A stretch of DNA of 43,725 nt from Luminiphilus sp. (GCA_029253705.1 JAQWYY010000178.1:1-43725), one strand, 5' to 3'; counted from the first letter of the stretch, positions 30,434 through 39,318 are shown. Numbers and translations: made by a program. The notes: a model not told the origin generated them from the letters alone.

Positions 30434-32599
30434 TCAGAGGGTTTGTAGGTTGGCATACTGTAATACCAACCACTTCGATCCCTCGGCAAAGCTCACCTCT
30501 ACACGCGCATTAGCCCCACCACCCTCAAAATTTGTCACAACGCCCTCACCAAAGACCTGGTGCATAACACGTTGGCCCAGGCTGACACCACTCTCTATGT
30601 GAGCCGCACTCGGGGTTGGCGACAGCGAGGACAAAGATGATACGGGGCGTGAGATGGAGGCGCCCAATCGAACCTCGTTCAGGAGTTCAGAAGGAAGCTC
30701 ACGTACAAAGCGTGACGCGGTATTATAAGACTCAGACCCGTGAAGCCTGCGACTCTCAGCATACGTAAGTACTAACTTCTCCATGGCGCGAGTAATACCT
30801 ACATAACAAAGCCGACGCTCCTCCTCGAGTCGTCCTGGTTCGTCAAGCGACATACGATGAGGAAACAAGTTTTCCTCCATACCAGCCAGAAAGACCAGTG
30901 GAAATTCGAGCCCTTTGGCCGAGTGCAGGGTCATTAGCTGAACACTGTCTTCATGAGGATCTGCTTGAGCGTCACCAGCATCTAAGGCAGCGCTATCTAA
31001 AAATTGCTGTAGAGAGGGTAGATCGGTGTCATCGGGGACAAAGGTCTTTGCCGCTGACACCAGCTCCTCTAAGTTTTCCACCCGAGCCTGACCCCGCTCA
31101 CCCTTTTCAGCGCGGTGATACTCCACTAAGCCAGAGCTTGCCACAACATGCTCCGTAAGCTCCTCCAAGGGTAACTCTAGGGTTGTAGCGTCCATCTCAT
31201 CAACAAGAACCGTAAACCCAGCTAAGGCTTTGAGCGCTCGTGATGAAAAAAGCTTCTCGTCTTGGGCAATCGCAATAGCTTGCCATAAGGGCACCTGTCG
31301 AGTTCGTGCAAGATCACGCAACTGCTCTACCGTCTTATTGCCTATGCCCCTAGGGGGCAGATTGAGAACTCGTTCTAATGCAGTATCGTCGCTACGCCTT
31401 ATTAATAGGCGCATGTAAGCCAACGCATTTCGAATTTCTAGGCGCTCATAAAAGCGCTGGCCACCATAAATGCGGTAGGGGATTTGCGCTCGTATCAATG
31501 CCTCCTCAAGCACGCGAGACTGGGCATTAGACCGATACAAAATGGCGCTGGAGCGCCTGGTGTTTCCGTCGGACACCCACGCTTCAATGCGCTCGACAAT
31601 AAACCTAGCCTCGTCCTGCTCATTAAATCCAGCATACAAACTGATCGGATCTCCAGCATCTCCCGCCGTCCAGAGTTCCTTACCCAAGCGCCCGAAGTTA
31701 TGACTAATTAGGCCGTTGGCTGCTTTGAGAATTGTTTGAGTTGAGCGGTAATTTTGCTCAAGTCGAATTGTTTGCGCAGGACTAAAGTCCTCACCGAATC
31801 GATGGATGTTTTCAATTTTGGCACCACGCCATCCATAAATGGACTGATCGTCGTCTCCAACAGCCACAACCGGAATTGTTTGACCGGCTAAGACCCTCAG
31901 CCACGCGTACTGAATCGTGTTGGTGTCCTGAAATTCATCTACCAAAATAGTACGGAATCGGCGCTGATAATGCTGCAAAGTTTCCGGAGACTTCAGCCAA
32001 AGCTCGTGGGCGCGCAGAAGCAGTTCGGCAAAATCAACTAATCCACCACGCTGACAAGTCTCTTCATAAGCGCTGTAAACACGCAGCATGGTTTTAGCGT
32101 ATAAATCACCGTAAGGAGGATCAATATGCCCGGCACGCAATCCTTCGTCTTTTTGCGCATTGATATACCACTGTGCCTGCCTCGGTGGCCATTGTGCCTC
32201 GTCTAAATTTAAGTCACGGCACACCCGCTTTACCAGTCGCAGCTGGTCATCACTGTCGAGTATTTGGAAGTTTTGTGGCAGCTGGGCCTCCTGCCAGTGC
32301 TGTTTAAGCAGTCGGTGAGCCAAACCGTGAAAAGTACCAACCCACATACCCTGCGTCGGTACATCCAACATCGTTTCAATACGGCTACGCATTTCTCGAG
32401 CGGCTTTATTAGTGAAGGTCACCGATAATAAAGCATGGGTCGAGACGCCCTCAGCCCGAATAAGCCAGGCCATTCGGTGCACTAAAACCCGGGTTTTGCC
32501 AGAGCCAGCACCGGCTAATACCAGTAGATTGCCCGAATCTGCAGCCACAGCTTCACGTTGCGCCGCGTTAAGGTCAGTGAGAATATCGGAAACATCCAT
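30434..32599 (-). CDS. uvrD: DNA helicase II
   Basis: LVLAGAGSGKTRVLVHRMAWL, VDEFQDTNTIQYAWL, GDDDQSIYGWRGA, MTLHSAKGLEFPLVFL. Confidence 0.96.
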   Translation of the reverse strand: MDVSDILTDLNAAQREAVAADSGNLLVLAGAGSGKTRVLVHRMAWLIRAEGVSTHALLSVTFTNKAAREMRSRIETMLDVPTQGMWVGTFHGLAHRLLKQHWQEAQLPQNFQILDSDDQLRLVKRVCRDLNLDEAQWPPRQAQWYINAQKDEGLRAGHIDPPYGDLYAKTMLRVYSAYEETCQRGGLVDFAELLLRAHELWLKSPETLQHYQRRFRTILVDEFQDTNTIQYAWLRVLAGQTIPVVAVGDDDQSIYGWRGAKIENIHRFGEDFSPAQTIRLEQNYRSTQTILKAANGLISHNFGRLGKELWTAGDAGDPISLYAGFNEQDEARFIVERIEAWVSDGNTRRSSAILYRSNAQSRVLEEALIRAQIPYRIYGGQRFYERLEIRNALAYMRLLIRRSDDTALERVLNLPPRGIGNKTVEQLRDLARTRQVPLWQAIAIAQDEKLFSSRALKALAGFTVLVDEMDATTLELPLEELTEHVVASSGLVEYHRAEKGERGQARVENLEELVSAAKTFVPDDTDLPSLQQFLDSAALDAGDAQADPHEDSVQLMTLHSAKGLEFPLVFLAGMEENLFPHRMSLDEPGRLEEERRLCYVGITRAMEKLVLTYAESRRLHGSESYNTASRFVRELPSELLNEVRLGASISRPVSSLSSLSPTPSAAHIESGVSLGQRVMHQVFGEGVVTNFEGGGANARVEVSFAEGSKWLVLQYANLQTL

Positions 32600-32793
32600 A
32601 CAATGATTCTACCGGAAAACAGACAGGTTACCGGGTTTTAAACTAGCAACTTGCAGCGGTTTGGGGCAACTTTGGACTTGTTTTAATTAGAGAAGTCGCG
32701 ACAATTAAAAAAGTTGGATAGTAAACGTGGCTAGATCCACAGAAAAACCGGTTCAATATCGTTAAATCATGGAAAGTAGAGGCAAACGAAGCA

Positions 32794-34293
32794 ATGGATG
32801 ATCACGACGAAAAGGATAAACGTCGGTTTATGACACCTCCAAAAGAATGGGGGGGGGATGGTGATGATGAGGCAGATTGGCTCATGGCCCCAGAAGAGAA
32901 TTCCACTTCCCCTCAGCTTTCAAACCGTCCGGCAATTGACGATGCTGGCTGGCTCACCTCTGAGTCAGACGGTGCCGAGTTGAATGGACAAGACGATTCG
33001 TCTATGGCCGATGGTAGCTCAGCTAGCGACTGGTTTACGGGTGGCGACATCACTCGGTCCCCGGAAACAACAGCTCCTGAACAATCAGAGGGTATGTCTG
33101 CAACATCGGCTACAGACACCCAACCCCCAGAGTCAGCCGAAGCCCCCCCCACCTCAGCAGACCCACTAGAGCCCTTTAGTGCCAGCGCCAGCTCAGAGTT
33201 TTCTTCTATGGACCTGCTGACTGACCACCACATTGTGGGTACCAGCACGACAGGAAAGCTGCCGCTGTGGCCAACAATCGCAGGAATAGCGGCTGTAGTT
33301 CTGTTACTTGTCGGGGGGTGGGGTGCAATTTCAGAGCGTTCTTCTTTGCAAAACCGCATCGTAGAACTGGAAGATCAGCAAGACACGTCTCAATCACAGG
33401 GAAATCTCGATGCTGGGGATGAGGCCGTTCTTGAAGCTAAAAACCAAGCCCTTACACAACAGCTCACAACACTAAAAGGCGATTACTCTGCCGCCAACAC
33501 CACCATACAGGCCCTTCAGGTTGAATTAGACAACGCTGAAAAGCTGGCTGCTGAAGCCACACGCCAACTTGAATCTTCACCGTCACCTGCGCAACAAACG
33601 GCTGCAATATCAGAGGCAAAAATAGCTGCACCCCGCACCACCCCTGTTACGCCTTCAAACAACCCCACTACACCCAGAGCTTCAGAGAGCCTTAGTGGAG
33701 GCCTGTGGTTTGCCAATGTGGCGGCGTACTCTCGCCGTGCTACGGCAGAGACTTGGGCGCAAAAGCTTCAAATAGAGGGCTACAACGCAGTGACACAAAG
33801 CGTCGATGTCGAAGGCCGTACCTTATATCGAGTTCGTGCGGTTGGCTTTAACACTAAAGCCGACGCAAAGGCCGCCGCCGCTGAACTGGAAGCAGCTTAC
33901 AATTTGGGTGCCTTGTGGATTGGTAAATCTTCAGCGCCTCCAACCCCTAATGTCAGACAACAACCTCAAGCCAAGCCGGCACTGGATAAAACCATGCCAC
34001 CAGCATCATCCTTAACCGCTACTGGGGGTAAAACCACTGAGTCCACCTCGCAAGAATTAGGCGGCTGGTTTATCTATGTCGACACCTACGCTCAAGGAGT
34101 CGACGCTGACAACAAAGCACAACAAATTGAAGAAGCGGGTTACGCTGCCAAGGTAGCCGTTGAGTACCGCTCTGGTGAGCTTCTTTATCGCGTGCAAATT
34201 GTTGGCATCAACTCACGAGCGCGCGGCGAAGAAATTGTTCAGGCCCTCGCTGCTGGTGGCGATATGCCCAACCTACAACTGCGACAATATTGA
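32794..34293 (+). CDS. SPOR-domain protein (single TM, acidic low-complexity N-terminus, two C-terminal SPOR repeats)
   Basis: TM PLWPTIAGIAAVVLLLVGGWGAI; SPOR-like GLWFANVAAYSRRATAETWAQKLQIEGYNA... and GWFIYVDTYAQGVDADNKAQQIEEAGYAA... Confidence 0.8.
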   Translation: MDDHDEKDKRRFMTPPKEWGGDGDDEADWLMAPEENSTSPQLSNRPAIDDAGWLTSESDGAELNGQDDSSMADGSSASDWFTGGDITRSPETTAPEQSEGMSATSATDTQPPESAEAPPTSADPLEPFSASASSEFSSMDLLTDHHIVGTSTTGKLPLWPTIAGIAAVVLLLVGGWGAISERSSLQNRIVELEDQQDTSQSQGNLDAGDEAVLEAKNQALTQQLTTLKGDYSAANTTIQALQVELDNAEKLAAEATRQLESSPSPAQQTAAISEAKIAAPRTTPVTPSNNPTTPRASESLSGGLWFANVAAYSRRATAETWAQKLQIEGYNAVTQSVDVEGRTLYRVRAVGFNTKADAKAAAAELEAAYNLGALWIGKSSAPPTPNVRQQPQAKPALDKTMPPASSLTATGGKTTESTSQELGGWFIYVDTYAQGVDADNKAQQIEEAGYAAKVAVEYRSGELLYRVQIVGINSRARGEEIVQALAAGGDMPNLQLRQY

Positions 34294-34334
34294 CTGTAGT
34301 TAAACCCCACACCACCAATAACGGAAATGAAACG

Positions 34335-34697
34335 ATGAAAATGATAACAACCTCAATCGCGCTGTTACTCGTACTCAGTGCTGGGCAAACGCTAGCTTCT
34401 GATTGTGACATGCCAACATTACCCACCATCCCAGATGGCGCCTCGGCTACCATGGAAGAAATGATTGAAGGACAACAAGGCGTGAAAGCTTTCCAAGCCG
34501 CAGCTGCCGAGTTCCGATCTTGCCAGGACGTTGCCATGGCAAGACTCAAAGCCTCGGTTGAGGAAGGTAATCCTGATGCAGCACCAAAATATGAGGCTGC
34601 AACCGAGGGTTACAACGAGTCCGTAGCCCTGGAGGAGCAGCTTGCGGAGCAGTTTAATCAAGCTATCCGCGCTTATAAGGCTGCCAACCCAAGTTAA
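34335..34697 (+). CDS. Small secreted protein of unknown function
   Basis: Signal peptide MKMITTSIALLLVLSAGQTLASDCD; internal start of ORF 34290..34697. Confidence 0.7.
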   Translation: MKMITTSIALLLVLSAGQTLASDCDMPTLPTIPDGASATMEEMIEGQQGVKAFQAAAAEFRSCQDVAMARLKASVEEGNPDAAPKYEAATEGYNESVALEEQLAEQFNQAIRAYKAANPS

Positions 34698-34871
34698 TAC
34701 ACCGAATTGACCCGCGGGGGTGCACAGGTATTTGCTTCACGTACTGAAGGCACCCCTAATCTTTGTTTTAACATTCAGCAGCACCTGTGCTTGGTGCTGA
34801 CATTAAAATTCTTCTGGCCCGCCCCCGAACAGAGACCCTGCACTTATAATTTATTTAAATTATGGTATGGG

Positions 34872-35003
34872 TTAATTCTCTTCAAGTAACCCCTTTACTT
34901 CTAAAACAGCCGTCAGTTTTTTTATTTTGCTAAGACAAATAATTCCAAAAACGAAGCCTAATGTCCCCAACGAAAACTCCAACATCCCAAATACTTCCAC
35001 CAT
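34872..35003 (-). CDS. Predicted 43-aa single-TM small protein
   Basis: MVEVFGMLEFSLGTLGFVFGIICLSKIKKLTAVLEVKGLLEEN; AAAAAAGGAG just upstream (a GTG at 35000 is an alternative start); below the track cut-off. Confidence 0.5.
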   Translation of the reverse strand: MVEVFGMLEFSLGTLGFVFGIICLSKIKKLTAVLEVKGLLEEN

Positions 35004-35121
35004 CAACTCCTTTTTTAACTCAACCGCTCCTTTCAAAATTTCGTATCCGTCCGCTTTATCCTCACCCTCCCAGTTAAACGCCTCGCCACGCCTCTCTCTT
35101 TGATCGCCGAACGCTCGATAA

Positions 35122-35418
35122 TTACTTATAAATCGCGTGACTTACCTTTTCGTCTTCAGCGAAGGTTATCTCACAGCGAACTAAATTTAGGTGGAGCGCA
35201 CTGCTATGTGTAACGCGCTTGCCCTGTTCGGATTTTTCAATCTTGTAATCCGACAAATTAGCAGTATCGAGTTGTCTTACGACACTAGAATAAGAAACAC
35301 CCGATTTGAAGTTTCCGCACAGGTAATAAATTTCATTCCTTGCCGATAACACAAAGAATGCGTAAGTCCCAACCATAAGCAGGAATAAACCGGCCAAAAG
35401 GAATGGCGTTTTTGTCAC
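35122..35418 (-). CDS. Small membrane-anchored orphan protein (cassette-type)
   Basis: VTKTPFLLAGLFLLMVGTYAFFVLSARNEIYYLCGNFKSGVSYSSVVRQLDTANLSDYKIE...; ORF track start is 35439; GTG at 35418 preferred. Confidence 0.6.
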   Translation of the reverse strand: MTKTPFLLAGLFLLMVGTYAFFVLSARNEIYYLCGNFKSGVSYSSVVRQLDTANLSDYKIEKSEQGKRVTHSSALHLNLVRCEITFAEDEKVSHAIYK

Positions 35419-35437
35419 CGCGCCCCTCTCTTCGCCC

Positions 35438-35563
35438 ACTTAACGCTCGACATAGATGCGCCTAGCAGAAGTAGGTTATGAAGCGCTTTTACGGCGTTGC
35501 CCCGCTGCCAAAACGTTAAACGGGTGCCGCAAATTAAGGCGCGAAACGAGTAAAGCGTTACCA
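35438..35563 (-). repeat. attC-like imperfect palindrome
   Basis: Five nested complementary arms (35441-45/35556-60, 35446-49/35547-50, 35458-63/35537-42, 35488-95/35526-33, 35501-04/35521-24); minus-strand 3' end GTTAAGT fits GTTRRRY. Confidence 0.5.
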
Positions 35564-35599
35564 TTCGACTTTAGAATTTATTCAACAGTTACCGACTGT

Positions 35600-35615
35600 A
35601 TTTGAACAGTGAATT
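35600..35615 (+). repeat. Left copy of a 16-bp inverted repeat flanking the MBOAT-like ORF
   Basis: ATTTGAACAGTGAATT, exact reverse complement of 36108-36123. Confidence 0.9.
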
Positions 35616-35675
35616 CAATTTCCACCTTTGTTTCCAACCTTACTCATTGCTTCTTTTACCTCGAAAAACCATCTA

Positions 35676-36101
35676 TTACGTTAGGAGTGTTGCCAGAAAA
35701 AAACAAATCGCTATTGAAGATATATTGATAACTGCTCTAATAAAGAAACTGAACCCGCTATAACTAATATTTAAAAATTTTGAGATGTTCATAAAAACTC
35801 CCATCATGACAAACCAAATTGTAAAGAAGTTCTGCCAACCTAAACCCAATAAACCTATTGCTAAATCATGGAATGCGCCACTTATCCCAAAAGTAACAAT
35901 CGACGAAATTGTTTTAGGTAGATATCTATTAAGTGGGAAGTAGATGTATTTAGAAAGATAGAAACCCCAAATTGGATTCCAGTATTTCCAAAACAAGATA
36001 TTGTTTTCTGCACCAACCGAGTTTTGAAGATTTTTTAATAGCGATGCTTTGGCACCAAGGGGCACCCCGTTTCTTTTTAAGACGTATTCAGACAGGGTCA
36101 T
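35676..36101 (-). CDS. Short MBOAT-like membrane protein (possible acyltransferase fragment or stand-alone small family)
   Basis: FWKYWNPIWGFYLSKYIYFPLNRYLPKTISSIVTFGISGAFHDLAIG resembles the MBOAT FW..W...H core; 141 aa. Confidence 0.6.
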   Translation of the reverse strand: MTLSEYVLKRNGVPLGAKASLLKNLQNSVGAENNILFWKYWNPIWGFYLSKYIYFPLNRYLPKTISSIVTFGISGAFHDLAIGLLGLGWQNFFTIWFVMMGVFMNISKFLNISYSGFSFFIRAVINISSIAICFFLATLLT

Positions 36102-36107
36102 GCTTTA

Positions 36108-36123
36108 AATTCACTGTTCAAAT
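36108..36123 (+). repeat. Right copy of the 16-bp inverted repeat, abutting the glmS stop codon
   Basis: AATTCACTGTTCAAAT. Confidence 0.9.
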
Positions 36124-37944
36124 TCACTCCACGGTGACTGACTTCGCTAGGTTTCGCGGCTTGTCGACATCCGTACCTTTAACAATTGCGACATGGTAAG
36201 CCAGTAGCTGCAGCACAACAGAGTAAACAATGGGCACCGACCATTCAGCGCAATGCGGGATTTGTAGAACATGTAGCCCGGGCCCAGACTCAAAATTAGA
36301 GGCCTCGTCGGCGAACACAAACAGCTCACCACCACGTGCTCGAACCTCCTCCAGGTTTGAACGGAGCTTTTCCAGTAAATCGTTATTGGGCGCTACTGCC
36401 ACTACAGGCATGTCAGCGTCAACTAATGCCAAGGGGCCATGCTTTAACTCACCCGCTGCATAAGCCTCGGCGTGAATATAAGAGATCTCTTTAAGCTTAA
36501 GTGCCCCTTCCATGGCCACAGGGTTATTAATACCTCTACCAAGGAATAGCGCGTGATGTTTAGCCGCGAAATGCGTAGCCATGGCTTTGATGGCCTGCTC
36601 CGTACCCAGAACCGCTTTAACGACAGCGGGAAGTGAACCTAATGCCGCATCTAATTCCTCACGTTTAAAATCCGCGCGGCTATTGATTTCAGCAAGCTTT
36701 CCCGACAACAACATGAGGGCAGCCAGCTGCGTCGTAAAGGCTTTGGTTGACGCGACGCCAATCTCTGCACCAGCACGAGTCAAAATCGTGAGTTCACTGG
36801 CACGGACAATCGCAGAGTGATCGACGTTGCACAACGCCAAGCGCGCGACCACATTGTCATTGGCGGCATGTTTTAGTGCGGCTAGCGTATCGGCTGTTTC
36901 GCCACTTTGAGAAATACAAACCACAAGAGTACCCGGGAGGGTGACCGATTGCCGGTAACGGTATTCAGACGCCACCTCAACCTGACAGGTGAGGCCTGCG
37001 ATACCCTCTATCCAGTGTCGCGCTATTAAACCAGCGTGATAGCTGGTACCGCAGGCGATAATCTGAACCGCTTGAACCTGAGATAATAACTTTTGTGTAT
37101 TTGCGCCAAAACAATCGTGACTACGCCAGTCTATCGCTACGGTGTCTTGTAATCGTGCAGGCTGTTCATGAATCTCTTTGAGCATATAGTGGTCGTAATC
37201 ACCCAAACCACTGGAGTCTTCACTCACTTCGATAGTCGTTATTTGCCGATCCTCGATTTGGCCATCTTGACCATAAATTGTATAGCTACCAGCTGTGAGT
37301 TCGGCAATATCGCCTTCCTCAAGATAAACAAAACGATCGGTGACCGGCCGTAAAGCCAAGGTGTCAGAGCCCGCGTAGGTTTCACCCATACCAACACCCA
37401 ACACTAAAGGACTCCCCGCACGCGCAACCACACAACGCCCTGGAGACTGGGCGTCTATAACCGCCAACGCATAAGCACCCTCTAAACGTGGCAGTACCTG
37501 CTGAACTGCCTTAAGCAGAGAGGGCTGGCCAGCTATTTCTGCATTGATAAGATGAACAATCACTTCAGAATCGGTATCGGAGGAGAAGCACACTCCGCTC
37601 GCTAGGAGTGACTCGCGCAGTACCTGATGATTTTCGATAATACCGTTGTGGACTAAGCCAATGCGATTTCCACTGATATGTGGGTGCGCATTTTCCTGAT
37701 TTGGCACCCCATGAGTGGCCCACCGGGTATGGGCAATACCGGTTGCTCCCATAACAGGAGTGACTGTTAACGCCTGCTCCAACACCGCAACTTTACCAGC
37801 ATGTTTACAGGGCTGTAGGTCACCATTGCCATTAACTACGGCAATGCCTGCTGAGTCATAACCTCGATACTCTAGGCGTCGCAGACCCTCAAGGAGAATC
37901 TCTGGCACATCCCGTTGAGCGACGGCGGCCACTATTCCACACAT
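36124..37944 (-). CDS. glmS: Glutamine-fructose-6-phosphate aminotransferase (isomerizing)
   Basis: MCGIVAAVAQRDVPEILLEGLRRLEYRGYDSAG; C-terminus KGTDVDKPRNLAKSVTVE. Confidence 0.98.
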   Translation of the reverse strand: MCGIVAAVAQRDVPEILLEGLRRLEYRGYDSAGIAVVNGNGDLQPCKHAGKVAVLEQALTVTPVMGATGIAHTRWATHGVPNQENAHPHISGNRIGLVHNGIIENHQVLRESLLASGVCFSSDTDSEVIVHLINAEIAGQPSLLKAVQQVLPRLEGAYALAVIDAQSPGRCVVARAGSPLVLGVGMGETYAGSDTLALRPVTDRFVYLEEGDIAELTAGSYTIYGQDGQIEDRQITTIEVSEDSSGLGDYDHYMLKEIHEQPARLQDTVAIDWRSHDCFGANTQKLLSQVQAVQIIACGTSYHAGLIARHWIEGIAGLTCQVEVASEYRYRQSVTLPGTLVVCISQSGETADTLAALKHAANDNVVARLALCNVDHSAIVRASELTILTRAGAEIGVASTKAFTTQLAALMLLSGKLAEINSRADFKREELDAALGSLPAVVKAVLGTEQAIKAMATHFAAKHHALFLGRGINNPVAMEGALKLKEISYIHAEAYAAGELKHGPLALVDADMPVVAVAPNNDLLEKLRSNLEEVRARGGELFVFADEASNFESGPGLHVLQIPHCAEWSVPIVYSVVLQLLAYHVAIVKGTDVDKPRNLAKSVTVE

Positions 37945-37947
37945 GCT

Positions 37948-39318
37948 TCAGTCCTTTTTCTTGTTGGGGCGCTGCCAGCCAGCAATGTTTCGTTGACGGG
38001 CACGACCTACCGCGAGCTCTTCCCTTGCTACGTCATTAGTCACCACCGAGCCGGCCGCCACAAAAGCGCCATCTGACAACGTTACTGGGGCAACAAGGGT
38101 GCTGTTAGAGCCCACAAAAACCCCATTACCAATAGAGGTTTTATGCTTATCAATCCCATCGTAATTGCAGGTAATGGTACCGGCGCCTATGTTGGTATTG
38201 GGCCCCACTGTTGTATCACCAATGTATGCTAGATGGTTTGCCTTACTACCCACACCAAAGGTGGTATTTTTAGTTTCTACAAAATTCCCAACCCGAGCAG
38301 CGTCAGCTAGAACACTTCCCGGTCGTAAGCGTGCATAAGGACCTATGCGGCATTGCTCTCCGATAACAGCCCCCTCAAGGTGGCAAAAAGGTTGTATATC
38401 GGTTCCCGAACTGACATCAACGTCCTTCAATACGCAGTGAGCGCCGACCCTAACACCATCACCCAAACGCACCTGACCTTCAAAAACCACATTAATGTCG
38501 ATGACCACATCGACACCACACTCTAGTTCACCTCTAATATCTATACGTTGACGATCAGCCACTGCGACACCTGAGGCCATGAGGGCGTCAGCTCTTTTGC
38601 ATTGCATTAGGCGCTCTAGCTCTTGCAGCTGAACGAGATCATTTACACCGTACATCTCAAGGGCATCCTCGGTGACGACCACTTCGACGGCGATGCCTTG
38701 CTGCCTAGCGAGACCTAAAACGTCGGGAAGATAGTACTCTTCCTGCGCGTTGTCATTGCTCACAGACTTCAATAATGATGCGAGCTGATCCGCTGGTGCG
38801 GCTAAAACCCCCGTATTAACCTCACAAATAAGGGCCTCTGACTCGCTGGCATCCGCCTGTTCGACCACAGCCAGAAAGCCGCCTGCTTCATCACGAAGCA
38901 CGCGCCCATAACCTCGAGGATTCTCCAGACGAGCAGCCAACATCATTGGCTTACGCTGAGCACCTCCAATTAGTGCTTGAAGGGTGGACGCAGTGATTAA
39001 TGGCACATCGCCAAATAATACCAGCACGACACTGTCTCGCTGACAAGCTGGTAGTGCGCAGCCCACCGCATGACCTGTACCCAATTGCTCTTTTTGAGAG
39101 TGAAATTTAAGTTCTTGTTGAGAAAGTGTCTTCTGAACAGAATCAGCACCGTGCCCTACAACGACATGAATCTGACTAGGATCCAGAGCCCTAGCTGTGT
39201 CAATCACATGCTGCAGTAAAGGCTTGCCAGCTAAAGTATGTAAAACCTTAGGCAGCGAGGACCGCATCCGAGTCCCTCGGCCTGCTGCCAAGATAATAAC
39301 CTCAAGGTTTTTTTCCAT
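37948..39318 (-). CDS. glmU: Bifunctional UDP-N-acetylglucosamine pyrophosphorylase/glucosamine-1-phosphate acetyltransferase
   Basis: VIILAAGRGTRMRSSLPKVLHTLAGKPLLQHVI; left-handed beta-helix C-terminus. Confidence 0.98.
   Translation of the reverse strand: MEKNLEVIILAAGRGTRMRSSLPKVLHTLAGKPLLQHVIDTARALDPSQIHVVVGHGADSVQKTLSQQELKFHSQKEQLGTGHAVGCALPACQRDSVVLVLFGDVPLITASTLQALIGGAQRKPMMLAARLENPRGYGRVLRDEAGGFLAVVEQADASESEALICEVNTGVLAAPADQLASLLKSVSNDNAQEEYYLPDVLGLARQQGIAVEVVVTEDALEMYGVNDLVQLQELERLMQCKRADALMASGVAVADRQRIDIRGELECGVDVVIDINVVFEGQVRLGDGVRVGAHCVLKDVDVSSGTDIQPFCHLEGAVIGEQCRIGPYARLRPGSVLADAARVGNFVETKNTTFGVGSKANHLAYIGDTTVGPNTNIGAGTITCNYDGIDKHKTSIGNGVFVGSNSTLVAPVTLSDGAFVAAGSVVTNDVAREELAVGRARQRNIAGWQRPNKKKD

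Noticed and set aside
32600-32650. LexA/SOS box upstream of uvrD
   Set aside because: Inspected for CTGT-N8-ACAG; only partial half-sites (ACAGACAGG), no acceptable match
34779-34799. Hairpin CAGCACC-N7-GGTGCTG as a terminator
   Set aside because: No clear T-tract on either side; could be incidental
34846-34863. AT-rich palindrome ATAATTTA-TT-TAAATTAT
   Set aside because: Short and purely A/T in an AT-rich region; no supporting context
35017-35078. Possible second attC (minus-strand GTTTAAC ... GTTGAGT)
   Set aside because: Only the 7-mer ends match; interior has no complementary arms and lies in an open reading frame
35676-36101. Tn7-type transposon ends next to glmS
   Set aside because: No TGT...ACA ends, 22-bp binding-site repeats or tns genes recognised; only position supports an attTn7 link
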